64,000 nucleotides of DNA from Amphibalanus amphitrite (lineage: Eukaryota; Arthropoda; Thecostraca; Balanomorpha; Balanidae). Position numbers and translations under genes: made by a program. Under the pieces are notes generated by a model that had not been told where the DNA came from, made no database searches, and saw nothing but the letters and a program-made list of their open reading frames with translations. Of the stretch, positions 19,672-31,348 are shown piece by piece. The stretch spans positions 1,083,315 to 1,147,314 of the forward strand of contig NW_024881587.1 of the NCBI RefSeq assembly GCF_019059575.1. The letters are read 5' to 3'. Position 1 is the stretch's first letter; each line of letters starts with the position of its first letter.

Positions 19672-22464
19672 CGCGAGGACACGGTGCTAGTGACGGAAGC
19701 CGGTGGGAGGGGCGCGGAAGGTACTCACTCACGACCCTGCTCGTACGTACCCCGAGAGAACAACCTACGGAAACGGGAGAGGCCAGAATCCTTTATGGAA
19801 ACGGTCACACAGCTCGTGATAACCGGATGTCGTATCATCTTACCCATATATCCGGCTTTGAACATCTGTAGCTTGGATCTTTTTTAGCTTCAAGCTTTGT
19901 TTTAACACGGCAATCGTTATCTTTAGCTTACCGATTGCCTATTTGAGACAGTCGCAATTTGCGTGCATTTTTACCGGTCTGACAGAAGGCCGATAATGTT
20001 CCGAACTGAAGGACACAAAGCGGGGCGTACGTTACTTGAGCCATGGGGGGGGGGTACTAAATTTAATCTCAACTGGAGGTGTGGTTAAAGGGAATTACCT
20101 GGAACTTACCTGGAATTACCTGGAACTACCTGGTTCACTTACCTGGAATTAGTTTTTTAGTTTAATGGATTGATGATTTTTTTAAAGCTAAAAGCGATCA
20201 AAAAATAGCATAAAACCTTTTCATAAAAAGGATTATTTTCTATATTTTAATAGATATAGAAAGAACTATATTCTATATAAAATAATGTTTGACGCGGAAG
20301 CTTATTACGACAATCATATAGCGTAGTTCAAACCTACGCATGCTGCATTGGCTGTAAGCAGCATGCTTATTAGCTGACGAAGACGTGGCTGCATTCCTCA
20401 GTAAGACACCACATTCCTGAGTAAGACACTTTTCGGAACGAGAAATGGAATATCTTTGCCTAGGGTGGTCGTTGGGCCGTAAAAGTTTCTGATTTGTGGT
20501 AGTCTCAGCTCAAGCTAACTGCTATTCCAGTTCAAAACCCCATATTTAAAGTTGACTATTTCCTTTAAGCTAACCAAGAAGCCTATGGGGCAGATAAATA
20601 TCTATCCAATACGACCACTGAATACCAATCTAAGTTTCATGAAAATGGTAGCCGTTTTCACGACGGCAATCTGGTACACAGTTGGTGCACATCTCGTACA
20701 GATTAGGTGCAGATTTGGTCAAATCAGGTTCAATGTGTCTCTTAGCAGCTATCAGGTAGGGTTGCACTTATTGCTTATATGCCTGCTTGGTCATAATCAT
20801 ATTATCAGAGAGCATCATCGATTAAAACACTGAAATAAATTCATAAAATAAAGATATTTGCTGTTAAAGAAATTAGGTGCAGATTTGGTCAAATCAGGTG
20901 CATTCGCCGGATAGCCCGTCGTGAAAACGGCTAACACTACGTCGGTAGGAGAGGCTCCGCCGCTCCTGTTCCCTCGAGAAGCGCCTATTGCAGAGGAGTC
21001 ACTTTCACAACAATTCTCGTTGTCAGTTCACATAACGCAGCGCACTCTAAAAACCCGTGACTCAGCAAATGGATCGGCTCAGTCGAAGATCGTCGTTGTG
21101 GCTCTACAAAGAAGTCATCGAGCACAAATACCCTGTGGGATGGCTCGGCGGCGCCGATACTGCCGTCATCTCTTCCGGGCGGGGGCGGCGGGGGTAGGTG
21201 TGGCACAAAAACGGCGCAGCAGCCGGCGTCGGCTGCGTAGTGGCCGGGCCACCGCCGGCCGCAGGGCCGCGCTGACGTGACCCGGCCGTCAGTAACGAGC
21301 TCGTCTTGACGCCGGCGATGACGGCGGCGGCGCCGTCATCCGAGAGTTCGCAGACGCACCGCCGCCCCACACGCAACTTCACATGGTTTACTGCGCGCTC
21401 CTTGGGATGTGTCAGAGTGGCCTAGAGGGCGGAATGCCCGAGGTATCGAGGAGAACAGAACGCACGCGCTTCACACATGCCGTTTCTTGGGCTTACTGCG
21501 CCTTCCCTGAGATGTGTCAGAGTGGTGGACAGTCCGAGGCAACGTGACGTTCAACTGCAGCCCTGTCGACGTGACCAGCTCTGTGATTATTGCCGAGGTC
21601 GGGGCGGATTTAGTTCGAGGAGGTTTTGGTGGCCACAGTTGAACTCTTCAAGTCTCCAGCCCAGGACTGACGACTGGGGATGCGCTCGGTCACTCTGTGG
21701 TGACACTGATCCGAGCTTGACCGAGGCCTGGCGGGGGTGGGTCGGCGTTCACTGCCCTCCCTATACCGTGCGGGCTGACAGGGTCCGTTGTCCAGCACAG
21801 CGGCGGCTGATGAAACGGGTCACTACGCAGATAGCTGGCCGCTGGCCACACGCGTGTGTGTAGGCACACTGGCCGCCACTCAATTTCCTCGCTCCTTTGC
21901 CGCTCGGTTTTCAGAAACTCGCTTGGGTATGATATCATGATCTTCCAATCGAAGCCATGAAGACTCCTTTATATCTGGCCTGTTTTGATTTCGGTCATCT
22001 GACGAGTGGCTTAGGTTCTACTGCAGATGGTAGCTGTTACATGAAATATTAAGTATGCACAGGAAGTCGGTCGGCTGGCCGACTTGCCGGCCGCCTATCA
22101 GCTCATCTCCGCCGGAACGGGAGTGACTGCTGGAACAGCCCCGAGTCGCCGGTTCGCGTGCGACACTTCCCGCGGACATCTGAGGCCGCCGCCGGGACAG
22201 GGAAACAAAGCTGCGAGCGCGCCGCCGGCGACTGCGGTCAGCCCCTCCGCGCCGTCACTGACGGGAGTTCCGGTCTCGGCAGCCGAGCTGGTGCACCTGA
22301 CCGCCTATCCTGAATATCAAGTCGGGTTGGTGCCACCTTAACCGCAACTGGAACAGTCACGCCCGGTGATATCTGCTTACTGCCGCCGGAACAAAGCTAC
22401 AGCAGCTTGGATATGTGATAGAGTGGATCGCTGACTGCTCACCGCTGAGGGTTACAGTCAAATA
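19672..22464. other. No gene; nested repeats and a GC island
   Basis: AGCCGTTTTCACGACGG (20650-20666) recurs inverted at 20916-20932. Between them ATTAGGTGCAGATTTGGTCA occurs twice in direct orientation (about 20703 and 20872). A short TACCTGGAA tandem lies at 20096-20150. GC-rich islands at about 21140-21400 and 22080-22290 hold open frames of 85-128 codons with no motif; they could be regulatory or part of unseen exons. Confidence 0.4.
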
Positions 22465-23492
22465 GTAGGGGAGAGCGGGGCCAGTTGAACCACTTTTTAT
22501 ATATTGACATGCACAGCGAGATCTAGTTGTCATATCGAAAAATGCACAATGCCATGAAAAAATATGCTCTTTTGGCTTTATTGTAAGATATGTAAAATTA
22601 TGTTTCAAACATATTTTGCTGCCAAACGCATGCTTATAAAACAGCTCTACGCCCGTTTCAAATGACCCCGATGCGAGGGTCAATTGAACCAGCCCATGGG
22701 GTCAATTGCACCTATCCTTAACAATGGGATGTTTTCCTCTTTAAGGCCACTTTCTTAAGGAGATATTTTGTCCGGTTTACTTTTCCAAATGCTACATTCA
22801 ATAGGTCGTTGGAAAGCTAAAAGTGCAAAGTTCCTCATAATAGGTGACATAAAGTACATAGACTATGGTAAAATGGGCGGATGAGAAAAATGAGAAATAT
22901 CTCAGGCTATAGTGTGCTTTCAAGCAAAAGGCTGGAGAAAAAGGGGTCAAAAATTGAGCTCTATTAAACTACTATTTCAGTTTAAAAGCTCATTTCAAAG
23001 GTGGACTATTTCCTTTAATGTTTACAGCCCCTGAACAATAACCATTGCAAAGGTCACCGGGGTCCATTGAAACGGCCTGTGGCCCTGTTTCAACTGACCC
23101 TCAGAGAAGCGTTTCAATTGACCCCATCCGCTCCCGCCATCTCGCACGCGCCGTAAAGCACATGTCAAACGAGCTGGAGGGACGGCATCATGCTGAATGA
23201 AGGGCCAAATAAGGTGTTATTCCGGAGGCAGGAGTTCTTCTTTCAGCAAACAAAGGTATATGAGATATCACAAAATATTCATAAGAACGATTTCTCCCAA
23301 ACGCCCCTCAAAAACACAAAAACAAGTGTCAAATCAAAATTACCGTCCGTTTGCCGCCCAAACGCCGTTGACAAAGGAAGTGGTCGAGCGCGGATGCGCA
23401 GTGGTGTCGGCAACGCCATATGTTGCATACTGTTGAAAATAAAGCCATGTTTCATCTGACCCCGTGTTTCAACTGGCCCCGCTCTCCCCTAC
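22465..23492. mobile_element. 1.03-kb DNA element with 25-bp inverted ends
   Basis: GTAGGGGAGAGCGGGGCCAG starts a perfect 25-bp terminal repeat (22465-22489) that recurs inverted at 23468-23492. Just inside both ends are repeated GGGGTCAATTGAAAC-type words in alternating orientation (22665-22710 and 23058-23125). It has no transposase frame, so it is non-autonomous. I cannot name the superfamily and see no clear target duplication. Confidence 0.75.
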
Positions 23493-24433
23493 CTATGTAG
23501 AGGCCAAATCATTGAGATGACAGCAACGACAGCATTTATCTCCAGCCACGAACCCGACATGTCTAAGCTCTGTTTTGGACATTTGACAACACTTACAGAA
23601 ATCCTACAGAAAAGACGGCATTGCCAATATTGATCACATCCGATTAGCACTTGCAACATCTGCGAGTCTTGCGATAAAGAAGCTCTTAAATCTCTTCCTC
23701 CTTGACATCTTGCTACGTTAAAAAGACATACAGAAAATCCATCGGATTCCTAAAACAAGTTTCGGATGTTTTTCTGGGTCGAGAAACGCGCTTCCTAGTT
23801 CCTGCGTTAAATCGGCCGTCTGGTTCGGTATGCCCGTAAGTCACGCACTCTCGATGTGAAAGACCGACAGCAGGGCCCAGCCCTGGCTGAATGACGTCCA
23901 CGTATTATCCTCTGCCACCTCCCTGCTATCCTGACCGACACTGTCCGCCTGGTCAGTGCATACGCGGACGGTTCAGACGGCGAGCCGCCTCGCCCCACCG
24001 TTAACCACCCCGACTGACGGCCAAAAATTGCACCAGCGGAGCTGTCTCACTGCCCTCGGGGCGAAAAGGAGCCGTCGGCCCGACGCGACGGGCGCGAAAT
24101 CAAACAGTCGATCAGTATGTAACGACCCAGGTCAAGATAAAAAGAGAAGAAGAAAAAATGACGGAACGAAACAGAAACCATCTGCAATTTTTATTTGCCA
24201 CATTCACTACTAAATCATTAACTTCGTTTTTCAATTAAACATGTGCCTAATTAAATGTGTGTGCCCACTGCCGATCATGAAGTCTGCGAGATGTGGCGGA
24301 AATCTAAGCATTCTTGATGTTTATTACGAGCGAGCGAGCGCAGCGAGCGAAGCGAAGTCTTTTCAATATAACGGAAAAATCTCAGTATGAGCGGCCCGGC
24401 CCGGCCCGGCCCGGCCCGGCCCGGCCTGTAACG
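23493..24433. other. No gene; (GGCCC)n tract
   Basis: Mostly unassigned. A GCGAGCGAGC repeat at 24330-24355 and a pure GGCCC pentamer run at 24392-24426 lie immediately before the repeat array. No gene is recognised. Confidence 0.45.
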
Positions 24434-24728
24434 CTTTTGAGAGGCTTATATCTCAGCAACCGCTGGACCGAATGGCCTGCGGTCTTTTTTGCTGGGTAGC
24501 CCCATCCCTTCTACCCCGTAATTGACTACTTTTGATACATCTCAGTGACCGCCGTGGCACGTGCCACGCAGTGACGTACCCAAGGGGGGGGGGCCACGGG
24601 GGCCAAGGCCCCCCCCCCCCCTGAGCGCCGAAGGCGCTCAGGGGGCCCCTCAGGCCCCAGGATATTTTTTTAAACACTGGATAAAACGTCTTTTACTCGG
24701 AAGAAAAATTGATATTTAAGTTTCATTT

Positions 24729-25460
24729 ATGTGCCCTGGGTACCCGAGGGGCCCCTGCAGTCATCCAAGGGCCCCCAGTTTCCTGGGCCCCTGGTCGCCT
24801 AGGGGGCCTCTGGTAGCCGGGGGCCTGGTCTCATGGGGGCCCTGGTCGCATGGGGGCCTCTGGTCGCATGAGGCCCCTGATCGACTGGGGGCCCCTAGTT
24901 GCCTAGGGGGCCCTGATAGCCCTGGGCCTGGTCGTATGGGCCCTTGATAGTTTGTGGCCCCTAGTCGCCTAGGGGGCCTTAGTCGCATGGGGGGCCTCTG
25001 GTTGCATGATATTGAGGCCCCTGATCGCCTGGGGGTACCTAGTCGCCCAGGGGGCCCCTGGTAGCCGGGGGGCCTGGTCGCATGGGGGCCCCTGGTTGCC
25101 TGGGGCCCCCGGTCGCCCCTAGTCGCCTGGGGGACCCTGGTCGCCTTGGGCCCCTGGTAGCCTGGGATCCCCTGGTCGCCTGGGGGCCCCTGATCGCCTG
25201 AGGGCCGCTGGTCACCTAGAGGGCCCCTGGTCGCCTGGGGGCCCCTGGTAGCCGGGGGCCTGGTCGCATGGGGCCCTCTGGTCGCATGGGGGCCCCCTGG
25301 TCGCCTGGGGGCCCCTGATCGCTTTAGGGACCTGATCGCATTGGCCCTTGGTCGCCTGGAGGGCCCTGGTCGCCTGGGGCAGTGGGGCCCCTAGTCATCT
25401 GGAGGACCTGGTCGCCTGGGAACCCCTGGTCGACTGGGGGCCCCTGGTCGTCTGAAAGTA
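24729..25460. repeat. GGGGGCCCCTGGTCGCCT minisatellite
   Basis: Roughly 20-24-bp units of CCTGGTCGCCTGGGGGCCC type with point differences and indels. Open frames through it are repeat translations. Confidence 0.85.
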
Positions 25461-25502
25461 CGCTTATCACCTGATTGATCCCAAATCATCTGAGTGGCTA
25501 CT

Positions 25503-25756
25503 GCCCAGTAAACATGCCGACGTCGGCCCGACATCGGCTGGACGTCGGATATGCCCGCATGTTCCGACGTCCAGCCGAAGTCCAGCCGACGTCGAGCCGA
25601 CGTCGGGCCGAGGTCGTTTGCCAAGGTTGACGAGATCGTTTGTCGTTGGACCGACGGGGTCGACGTCGGCATGTTTATTGGGACAAAGCGCCAAAAATAT
25701 CAACCGGCGGCGGGATTCGAGCCCCCCAGTCGCCGACGTCGGCATGTTTACTGGGA
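25503..25756. mobile_element. CGACGTCGG-rich inverted-repeat element(s)
   Basis: CCCAGTAAACATGCCGACGT at 25506 opens the element. Inverse ends GTCGGCATGTTTATTGGG (to about 25681) and GTCGGCATGTTTACTGGG (to about 25754) follow. The body consists of GACGTCGG/CCGACGTC palindromic words arranged around an inner inversion near 25545-25565. The second right end repeats about 70 bp containing a degraded tRNA-like word, so a partial duplication has occurred. Confidence 0.65.
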
Positions 25757-25847
25757 CAACACGCCAAAAGCATCAGCCGGCGATGGGATTCGAACCCCGT
25801 GTCATTTGAACGCGAGGTTGGTGCGCTAACCACTACACCACGCAGCC
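25757..25847 (-). repeat. tRNA-derived SINE head
   Basis: On the minus strand there is an A-box-like TGGTGTAGTGGTTA (25827-25840) and, 30 bp on, a perfect B-box GGTTCGAATCC (25786-25796). The start GGCTGCG would pair at only about 5 of 7 positions with the opposite acceptor strand and no good anticodon stem forms. It is therefore a tRNA-derived repeat and not a functional tRNA gene. A shorter, more degraded B-box copy lies at about 25712-25728. Confidence 0.7.
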
Positions 25848-26397
25848 AGACAGCAAAGTTAGTTTGTTTTGTTGGGTTATGCCCTTTCGGTCTGACAAGA
25901 CCATTTCAGAGCCGGAAGGATGATAGGATGGAGACATTGGTCTTCTTGGCGAGCACCCTGGGTCCAGTTCATAAAGAGTCCCTGGTCCCATTGCTGTTAC
26001 GTGACACTTATTGGAAAGGGCGACCCCACAATGGATTCATATAGCCACTCTTACACACCTGCACCAACGTTTCCCAAAGTGTACCTTTGATAAGTGGCAC
26101 TTTGGCAAAGTGACACTTGCCGACTGGCCTTTCTATATGAACTGGGCCCGGCCCTGGTGAGTTGCCGGGGCTGAGCCTGACCAAAGGATAGGCCGAGCAG
26201 CCCCCAAGCACTCACCGCACCCGGATACGGGCGAGCTCGGCTTACGGGCAATCCCAAATGGGATAAAGTTTCCCGTCCAGTCCGGATCAGGGGGTTGCGG
26301 CGTGGAGGAAGATTTGAGTTTCCTGAGGATATTTTGAATACAGAAGCTCTTTATGAAACATGAAACATGTATTTTATATTATTTTAACGGTCAAAAC

Positions 26398-26657
26398 AGC
26401 GGCCGATGTCGGTCCGACGTCGCCCCGACGTCGGCCCGACGTCGGCTGGACCTAAGCAATTGATCTCGGTCCGACGTCGGCCCGACGTCGGCTGGACCTC
26501 GGCTGGACGTCGGAACATGCGAGCATATCCGACATCCAGCCGACGTCGTGCCGAGGTTGGACCGACGTCGGGCCGACGTCGGCATGCCGATGCCGCGTTG
26601 CCGACGTCACCCCGACGTCGGCCGACGTCGGGCCGACGTCGGCATGTTTACTGGGTG
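26398..26657. mobile_element. Second CGACGTCGG-rich element, left end missing
   Basis: Same palindromic GTCGGCCCGACGTCGG body with a central inversion at about 26512-26532, ending GGCCGACGTCGGCATGTTTA and CTGGG at 26657 like the 25.5-kb copy. The expected inverse left end is not seen. Confidence 0.6.
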
Positions 26658-28084
26658 GCTACTGGATATAAGTAGTGACTGGAGTAGGCACTCATCTGAA
26701 GGAGCCAATATCTTTCACGGTGCCGGAGATATCACAGAAAAACAAAAAGGCTAAACTGAATACCCCCCAACCTTGGCCCCAAAGGCGTCATTGGCTAACA
26801 CAGGGATGTGGGTCGATTTGCAATCGCATTTCCTCCTAAGTCCTATTCCTCCAATTAATACAGAGTGTCCCAGAATTACACAAACATTTATTTTCTGGCT
26901 AAAACTACAATTGCGCTCGATTGCTAGTGAAACATATAATAGCCGCGTTTACATAGGGCTAGTTGCCAGATAGTGGAATTCCGATGAGACATTTATTCCC
27001 CACTATTATATTATATACCTACATATCCGGAATTGGAGGATGTTCAGTAATTGAGGCGCTCGCTCATAAAATGCTGTGCGTTTCATGCACACTCCTCAAG
27101 CAAAAATATTTTTACTTTCCAATTTTCCACATTTTCTCAAGGCTTAGACCGTTACAGAGACCGTTTTAATTGACTTTGATGAAGTTGAACGCGAGAAATC
27201 ACAACCAAATGCTACATTAGGTTGTAAAGAACTGAATTGCGTTTTCCCACACACGTGGCGTTTTCTCACCTACGTCTGCAGGAGAGAGCGGACCCACTAT
27301 GCCCCCCCCCCCCCCACCATCGAAAGGTTCTTCATGACTCCCGGGGGCCCCCGGGGAACCTAGGGGCCCTATACACTGTGGGGGGCCCCTTCGAAAGAAG
27401 GTGGCCCCCTCCTGGGCGAAATCCTGGGTACGTGCCTGGTGCCACGTGAAAAGTCAAGGGTGTTCAAGCAGTTTTGCAAAAGTAATGATTTTGAGAGGCC
27501 CATATCTCAGCAGCGGCTCGAGCGATTGTCTTGCGGTCATTTTTATAGGGTAGCTGCATCCCTTCTACCAAAGGTCGGATACTCTTCATCTATGTGAGTG
27601 ACCCCCACTGCACGTGCAAAATACAACAATAAGAGGTGCTAAATTTGTTCCCATTTCAGTAACTCGGTAATTACTGGGGTGATTTCGCTGAAACTTGGCA
27701 TACAGGTAGGCACCCACCAGGCAATGCATTCCCATGTGTTGCGGTTAGGGTGCTACTGCACGTGCGCACGTGCAGGGGGCGTTTCCAGATCTCGAGAACG
27801 GCTGGGCCAATCGCGCTCAAATTTGGTACACGGTTGGGGACCGGTTAATAAGGTGCCGTGCAAAAGTCATTTTGGACCCCGTTTGCACGTGCGCACGTGC
27901 AGAATGCCGCTTCCAGATCTCAGGAACGGATGGGCCGATTGCGTTCAAATTTGGTACACCGCTGGCGACCGGTTAGAAGGGTGCTTTGCACAAGCCCGTT
28001 GGAAGTACCCTCTCGCCCTTCTGCACGTGCAGGGCTCACTATCTCGCTCGCTCGTGCTTCGCCCAAAAGGCGTTTTACTGGTAT

Positions 28085-28936
28085 TTAGCCCTCGCATGTG
28101 TAGGGGGCGGGGGTCGGATGGACCCCCCCCCTGGTTTTTCGCGAATAACTCGCGTAAAAAGCGGCCGATCGCAACGAAACTTTCAGTACCCTCGAGTTGA
28201 TCAATTTTACACCTACTCAAAAAATGTCATGACCCTGACCCAAGTGAACTTTGACCTGTGACCTATTTCTCGAACCCATGTTTGGCCGGAATCGCGATTC
28301 GGCGTATGTCGGCTCACATAAGCCGCGCGTTTGCAAGCTTCTCGTGGTTTCAAACGTTCAAACATGTGATTTGATGTTGCTCCCATGCATTTGGGTGGAT
28401 GTCAAGGTCACCTGAAGGTCAGGTCAGGTCACTGACCTTTGGTGACCTCGGTTCACTTTTTCGAGCTTTACATGTTTCTAGGCTAGTTTTTGGAGCTGAA
28501 TTCGAATTAAGAAACTATTTGAACATTTACGAAGTAGTTTTGGTGCATTCGTAACATGTTACGAAGCTGCCAGAGGCGGTTGACACGTACTACGAATACC
28601 CGTCACGACCCCTACTGGTCGACCTGACCTGACCTGACCCGACCTGGTCTAAATGCTTAAAGACGTCATCTGTGATCAAAACTAACACGATATTCGTGAT
28701 GAGCACCCCGAAAACCCCCCAACAGCCACACTTTACGACTTTCTAACAGGTCCCGATTTTCCCGACTTTGGGTCATTGACCTGACCTGGAAGGTCAACCA
28801 ATGACCTAGGACCTTAAAATTGGGTATCATCGGCTTCCTTTCGTCACGGGCAACACGCTCGTTTTTCCGCGAAGCTCTGTCTCAATCAGCGGCAAACGGC
28901 AGGGGAGGGTCCAACGGCCCCCCCCCCCTACACATT
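28085..28936 (+). mobile_element. TTAA-family element, copy D (worn)
   Basis: The left arm (CGCGAATAACTCGCG, then AAAGCGGCCGATCGC, then ACTTTCAGTACCCTCG) is nearly identical to the 60.6-kb fragment. AGGTCA words follow (for example AGGTCAGGTCAGGTCA-like at 28419-28436). The element ends with paired G and C runs (28900-28930). The ends share ATGTGTAGGGGG in inverse orientation but the TTAA is worn. Confidence 0.65.
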
Positions 28937-30084
28937 AGAAGCTGGCAAACGTCGCACACATGCGAGGTTATAATGTTTTGATGATTTGATGATGTTTAGA
29001 TGTTAAGATGCATTCACATTTCATAAAAAATCGATCGTGATATAGGCTAAGCTTTTGTCTATTTTCCCGTGTTTCCTATACCTTGTATCACGCTAACTCC
29101 AGAGTTCTATAGCCTTGCTAACTCCATCCAAGCTGGATTTAAGCCATACCAGCAGCGCCCACCGACCCATCAACGACAGCCGATTTTGCAGCCACCTCCG
29201 CCAAATATGTTGATGATCCAATAACGCACGTGCAGCTCTCTTTCGCGGAGCGTGGTAGCATGCAGATTTTCGCAGATGTGTGGCGATCCGAAGGTAATGC
29301 GACTTGTGGCAGGCGGAGCATTTGTGACGTTTGTAGAAGGAAAAATGTTCGAAAGCCGTTGTGGGAAGTGCCGTGGGATTAGGCGCAGCGGTTCTCACGA
29401 AGTTCGTAAATGTTTGTATTGGATCGTAAATGACGTCATTGACTGCTGGTCCGGTCGGGGAATGACCTACACCACACGTTTACGCAACGTTAAGCTGTTT
29501 CAGGTATGGGGGCCGTCGGCCTCAGAGAGGTGATGTGCTACATACGAGTATAGGTACTTACCACACAGATGGTGTCTCTGGGACCAGTCGGGTCGGCCCG
29601 GTCCAGACAAAATTAGCTGAGAGGATTAATGAGTTGTCGAAAATTGACAGCTGCTGCTGACATTCCAACAAACATTAGTGATATAATATTAGCCTGCACA
29701 AAACATACTCGGCTTTTAAAAGGCACTGAATGGGACTGGGGATATAAAACAAGAAGGTGGCTAAAGAGAGTGGAAGGTGGCCTGGTGGCTAAAATAAGAT
29801 CTCGCGACGCTTTGATCAGGAACCTAGCACAGAGCTGTTTGACGATGTTTTGACGGCATTTAGTCTCGTTACCGGCACCAGATACTCACAACTTCTGATA
29901 AAACTATTAATAAAGTCAGTGAACTGCTTGGCAAAACACAACCATGTCCAACAGCAGGTTCCAACTACATACTTCCGATTAACCTGCTATCACCAAATGA
30001 TATAACTATATCCAGACATGATCAACATTGCTGGTCAGTCATGGAAGAGAGAAAGGTCGTCTAGAGTTCTTATTGTTTGTTTGT

Positions 30085-30116
<32 letters not shown>

Positions 30117-30296
30117 TGTGTGTTAGGGGCGCGCCGACTGCGAGGTCATTTTGCGCCCAGCCGTCTAGAGTTCATGAACAGCCTGAGATGACATCCATTT
30201 TTACCTTTCACAAAAAGTTTTATTGAAAGTTGACAATTGCACCTATTAGGTACCAAGCGCATTCTGAAAATGTAACCACTAGTCACTACTGATTTT
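28937..30296. other. No recognised gene
   Basis: A minus-strand frame (29093-29398, 101 codons) contains KCSACHKSHYLR with two CxxC/H-like pairs, but too little to call a zinc finger. Another frame (29629-29853, +) has no motif. A CTTG tetramer run lies at 30076-30117. Confidence 0.35.
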
Positions 30297-31348
30297 TTAA
30301 CCCTCGCCCTGGCAGGGCATTTTTCATAACACGGCCTGGCAGGGGGGGTTGATGCGACCCCCCTCGCGATTGGCTCCTATGGCACCTAGAAACACCAAAT
30401 TTGCTAGGTAGGTGGGCCCCCAGGAGTTCTCGCCCCTGTGCAAATTTGGTTGCTCTAGGTCAATATTTAGGGGGATTTTGGGGGGTATAAATGTAAAAAT
30501 TTCGCTATAAACCAGGTCAAAAGTTTTTCGCTTATAACTTTTGATCTAATTAAGATAGAGAAAAAAGAAAAGCACCAGTGAACTCAGCACGTCAAGGCGC
30601 GTCGTATGATATACTTTTGTTTGCTTGAGTGTACTTAAAGTTTTTTTCTGAATTTTTAAGTAAACTTTTAATAACTAATTAAGTTAATAACTTAATTATT
30701 AATAATAATTAACCAAATTGCATCAGATCGCATATCATTCGATTCGGCTGATCACCAGGAACACACTGACACCATTTTTAAGCTCTAGCGTCATTATGTG
30801 CCAAGTTATTGGCAAAAACGTCATTTGACCTCAGTTGACCTCATTTGGCCTGACCCATGGATAAGTACACCAAACAAAGAAGCAACAAGTGACCTGCTGT
30901 TAATTACTATTGTTTCAAAGCACAAAAATGATGGAACGAAGCGGGTATCTCCAGTATTTTCCGAATTTAGTATTTTCCCATAGGCTTAACATTACGACGT
31001 AGTGACCTCTATCTGACCTCAGGTCAGTGACATAAAAAACCCGAACTATATGTTATACAACTCGGTGAACTTAGCACATCCTGAAAGTTTGAAGGAAATC
31101 AGTCAAAAACTGTGAGTTGGACAGGTGCAAAAAGACAATTTAAATTTGACCATGACCTTGTACAGGTTTTTCTGACCTGGTGACCTGACCCAAGGTCACC
31201 CGGACTTGAAATTTTCAGGTCATATGTAAAAAGGTTGCCCCATAGGCTGTGCCAAATTTGGCGGCGCTGCGCGCCGCCGTTTTTACGCTATCTTCGAAAA
31301 ACCTTAGGGGGTTGCATCAAACCCTCCCCCTGCCAGGGCGAGGGTTAA
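30297..31348 (-). mobile_element. TTAA-ended piggyBac-like element, copy E
   Basis: Perfect inverted ends start TTAACCCTCGCCCTGGCAGG (30297 onward; inverse to 31348). Relative to copies A, C and F the body is reversed: the TTTTTACGCTATCTTCG block is at the right. Its close partner is copy G at 52649-53673 in the opposite direction. It includes GACCTGACCCAAGG and CCTCAGGTCAG words and an AT-rich centre. Non-coding. Confidence 0.85.

Larger units (their letters stand above)
24569..27438. mobile_element. hAT-type element, 2870 bp, perfect 8-bp target duplication
   Basis: The left end is CAGTGACGTACCCAAGG and the right end reads inverted as CAGGCACGTACCCAGG. Both are flanked by GTGCCACG (24561-24568 and 27439-27446), an exact 8-bp target duplication as in the hAT superfamily. 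No transposase is visible. The interior is made of other repeats: a GGGCCCCTGGTCGCCTG minisatellite, two CGACGTCGG-rich elements and a tRNA-derived SINE piece, plus AT-rich sequence around 26700-27230. Confidence 0.8.
24434..28080 (+). repeat. Array of related 100-150-bp units, split by a hAT element
   Basis: Units begin around TTTTGAGAGGC(T/C)(T/C)ATATCTCAGCA at 24434 and 27493. Further units at about 27634, 27780 and 27908 share a CGGCTGGGCCAAT-type word followed by AAATTTGGTACAC or AAACTTGGCAT. The last two units carry CACGTGCGCACGTGCAG. Similar 'clause' words occur inside animal Helitrons and in the unit at 61289. The 24569-27438 element interrupts the array. Confidence 0.55.

Noticed and set aside
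25773-25847. Functional tRNA gene
   Set aside because: The A and B boxes are good but the acceptor stem pairs at only about 5 of 7 positions and no clean anticodon arm forms; a second degraded copy lies beside it.
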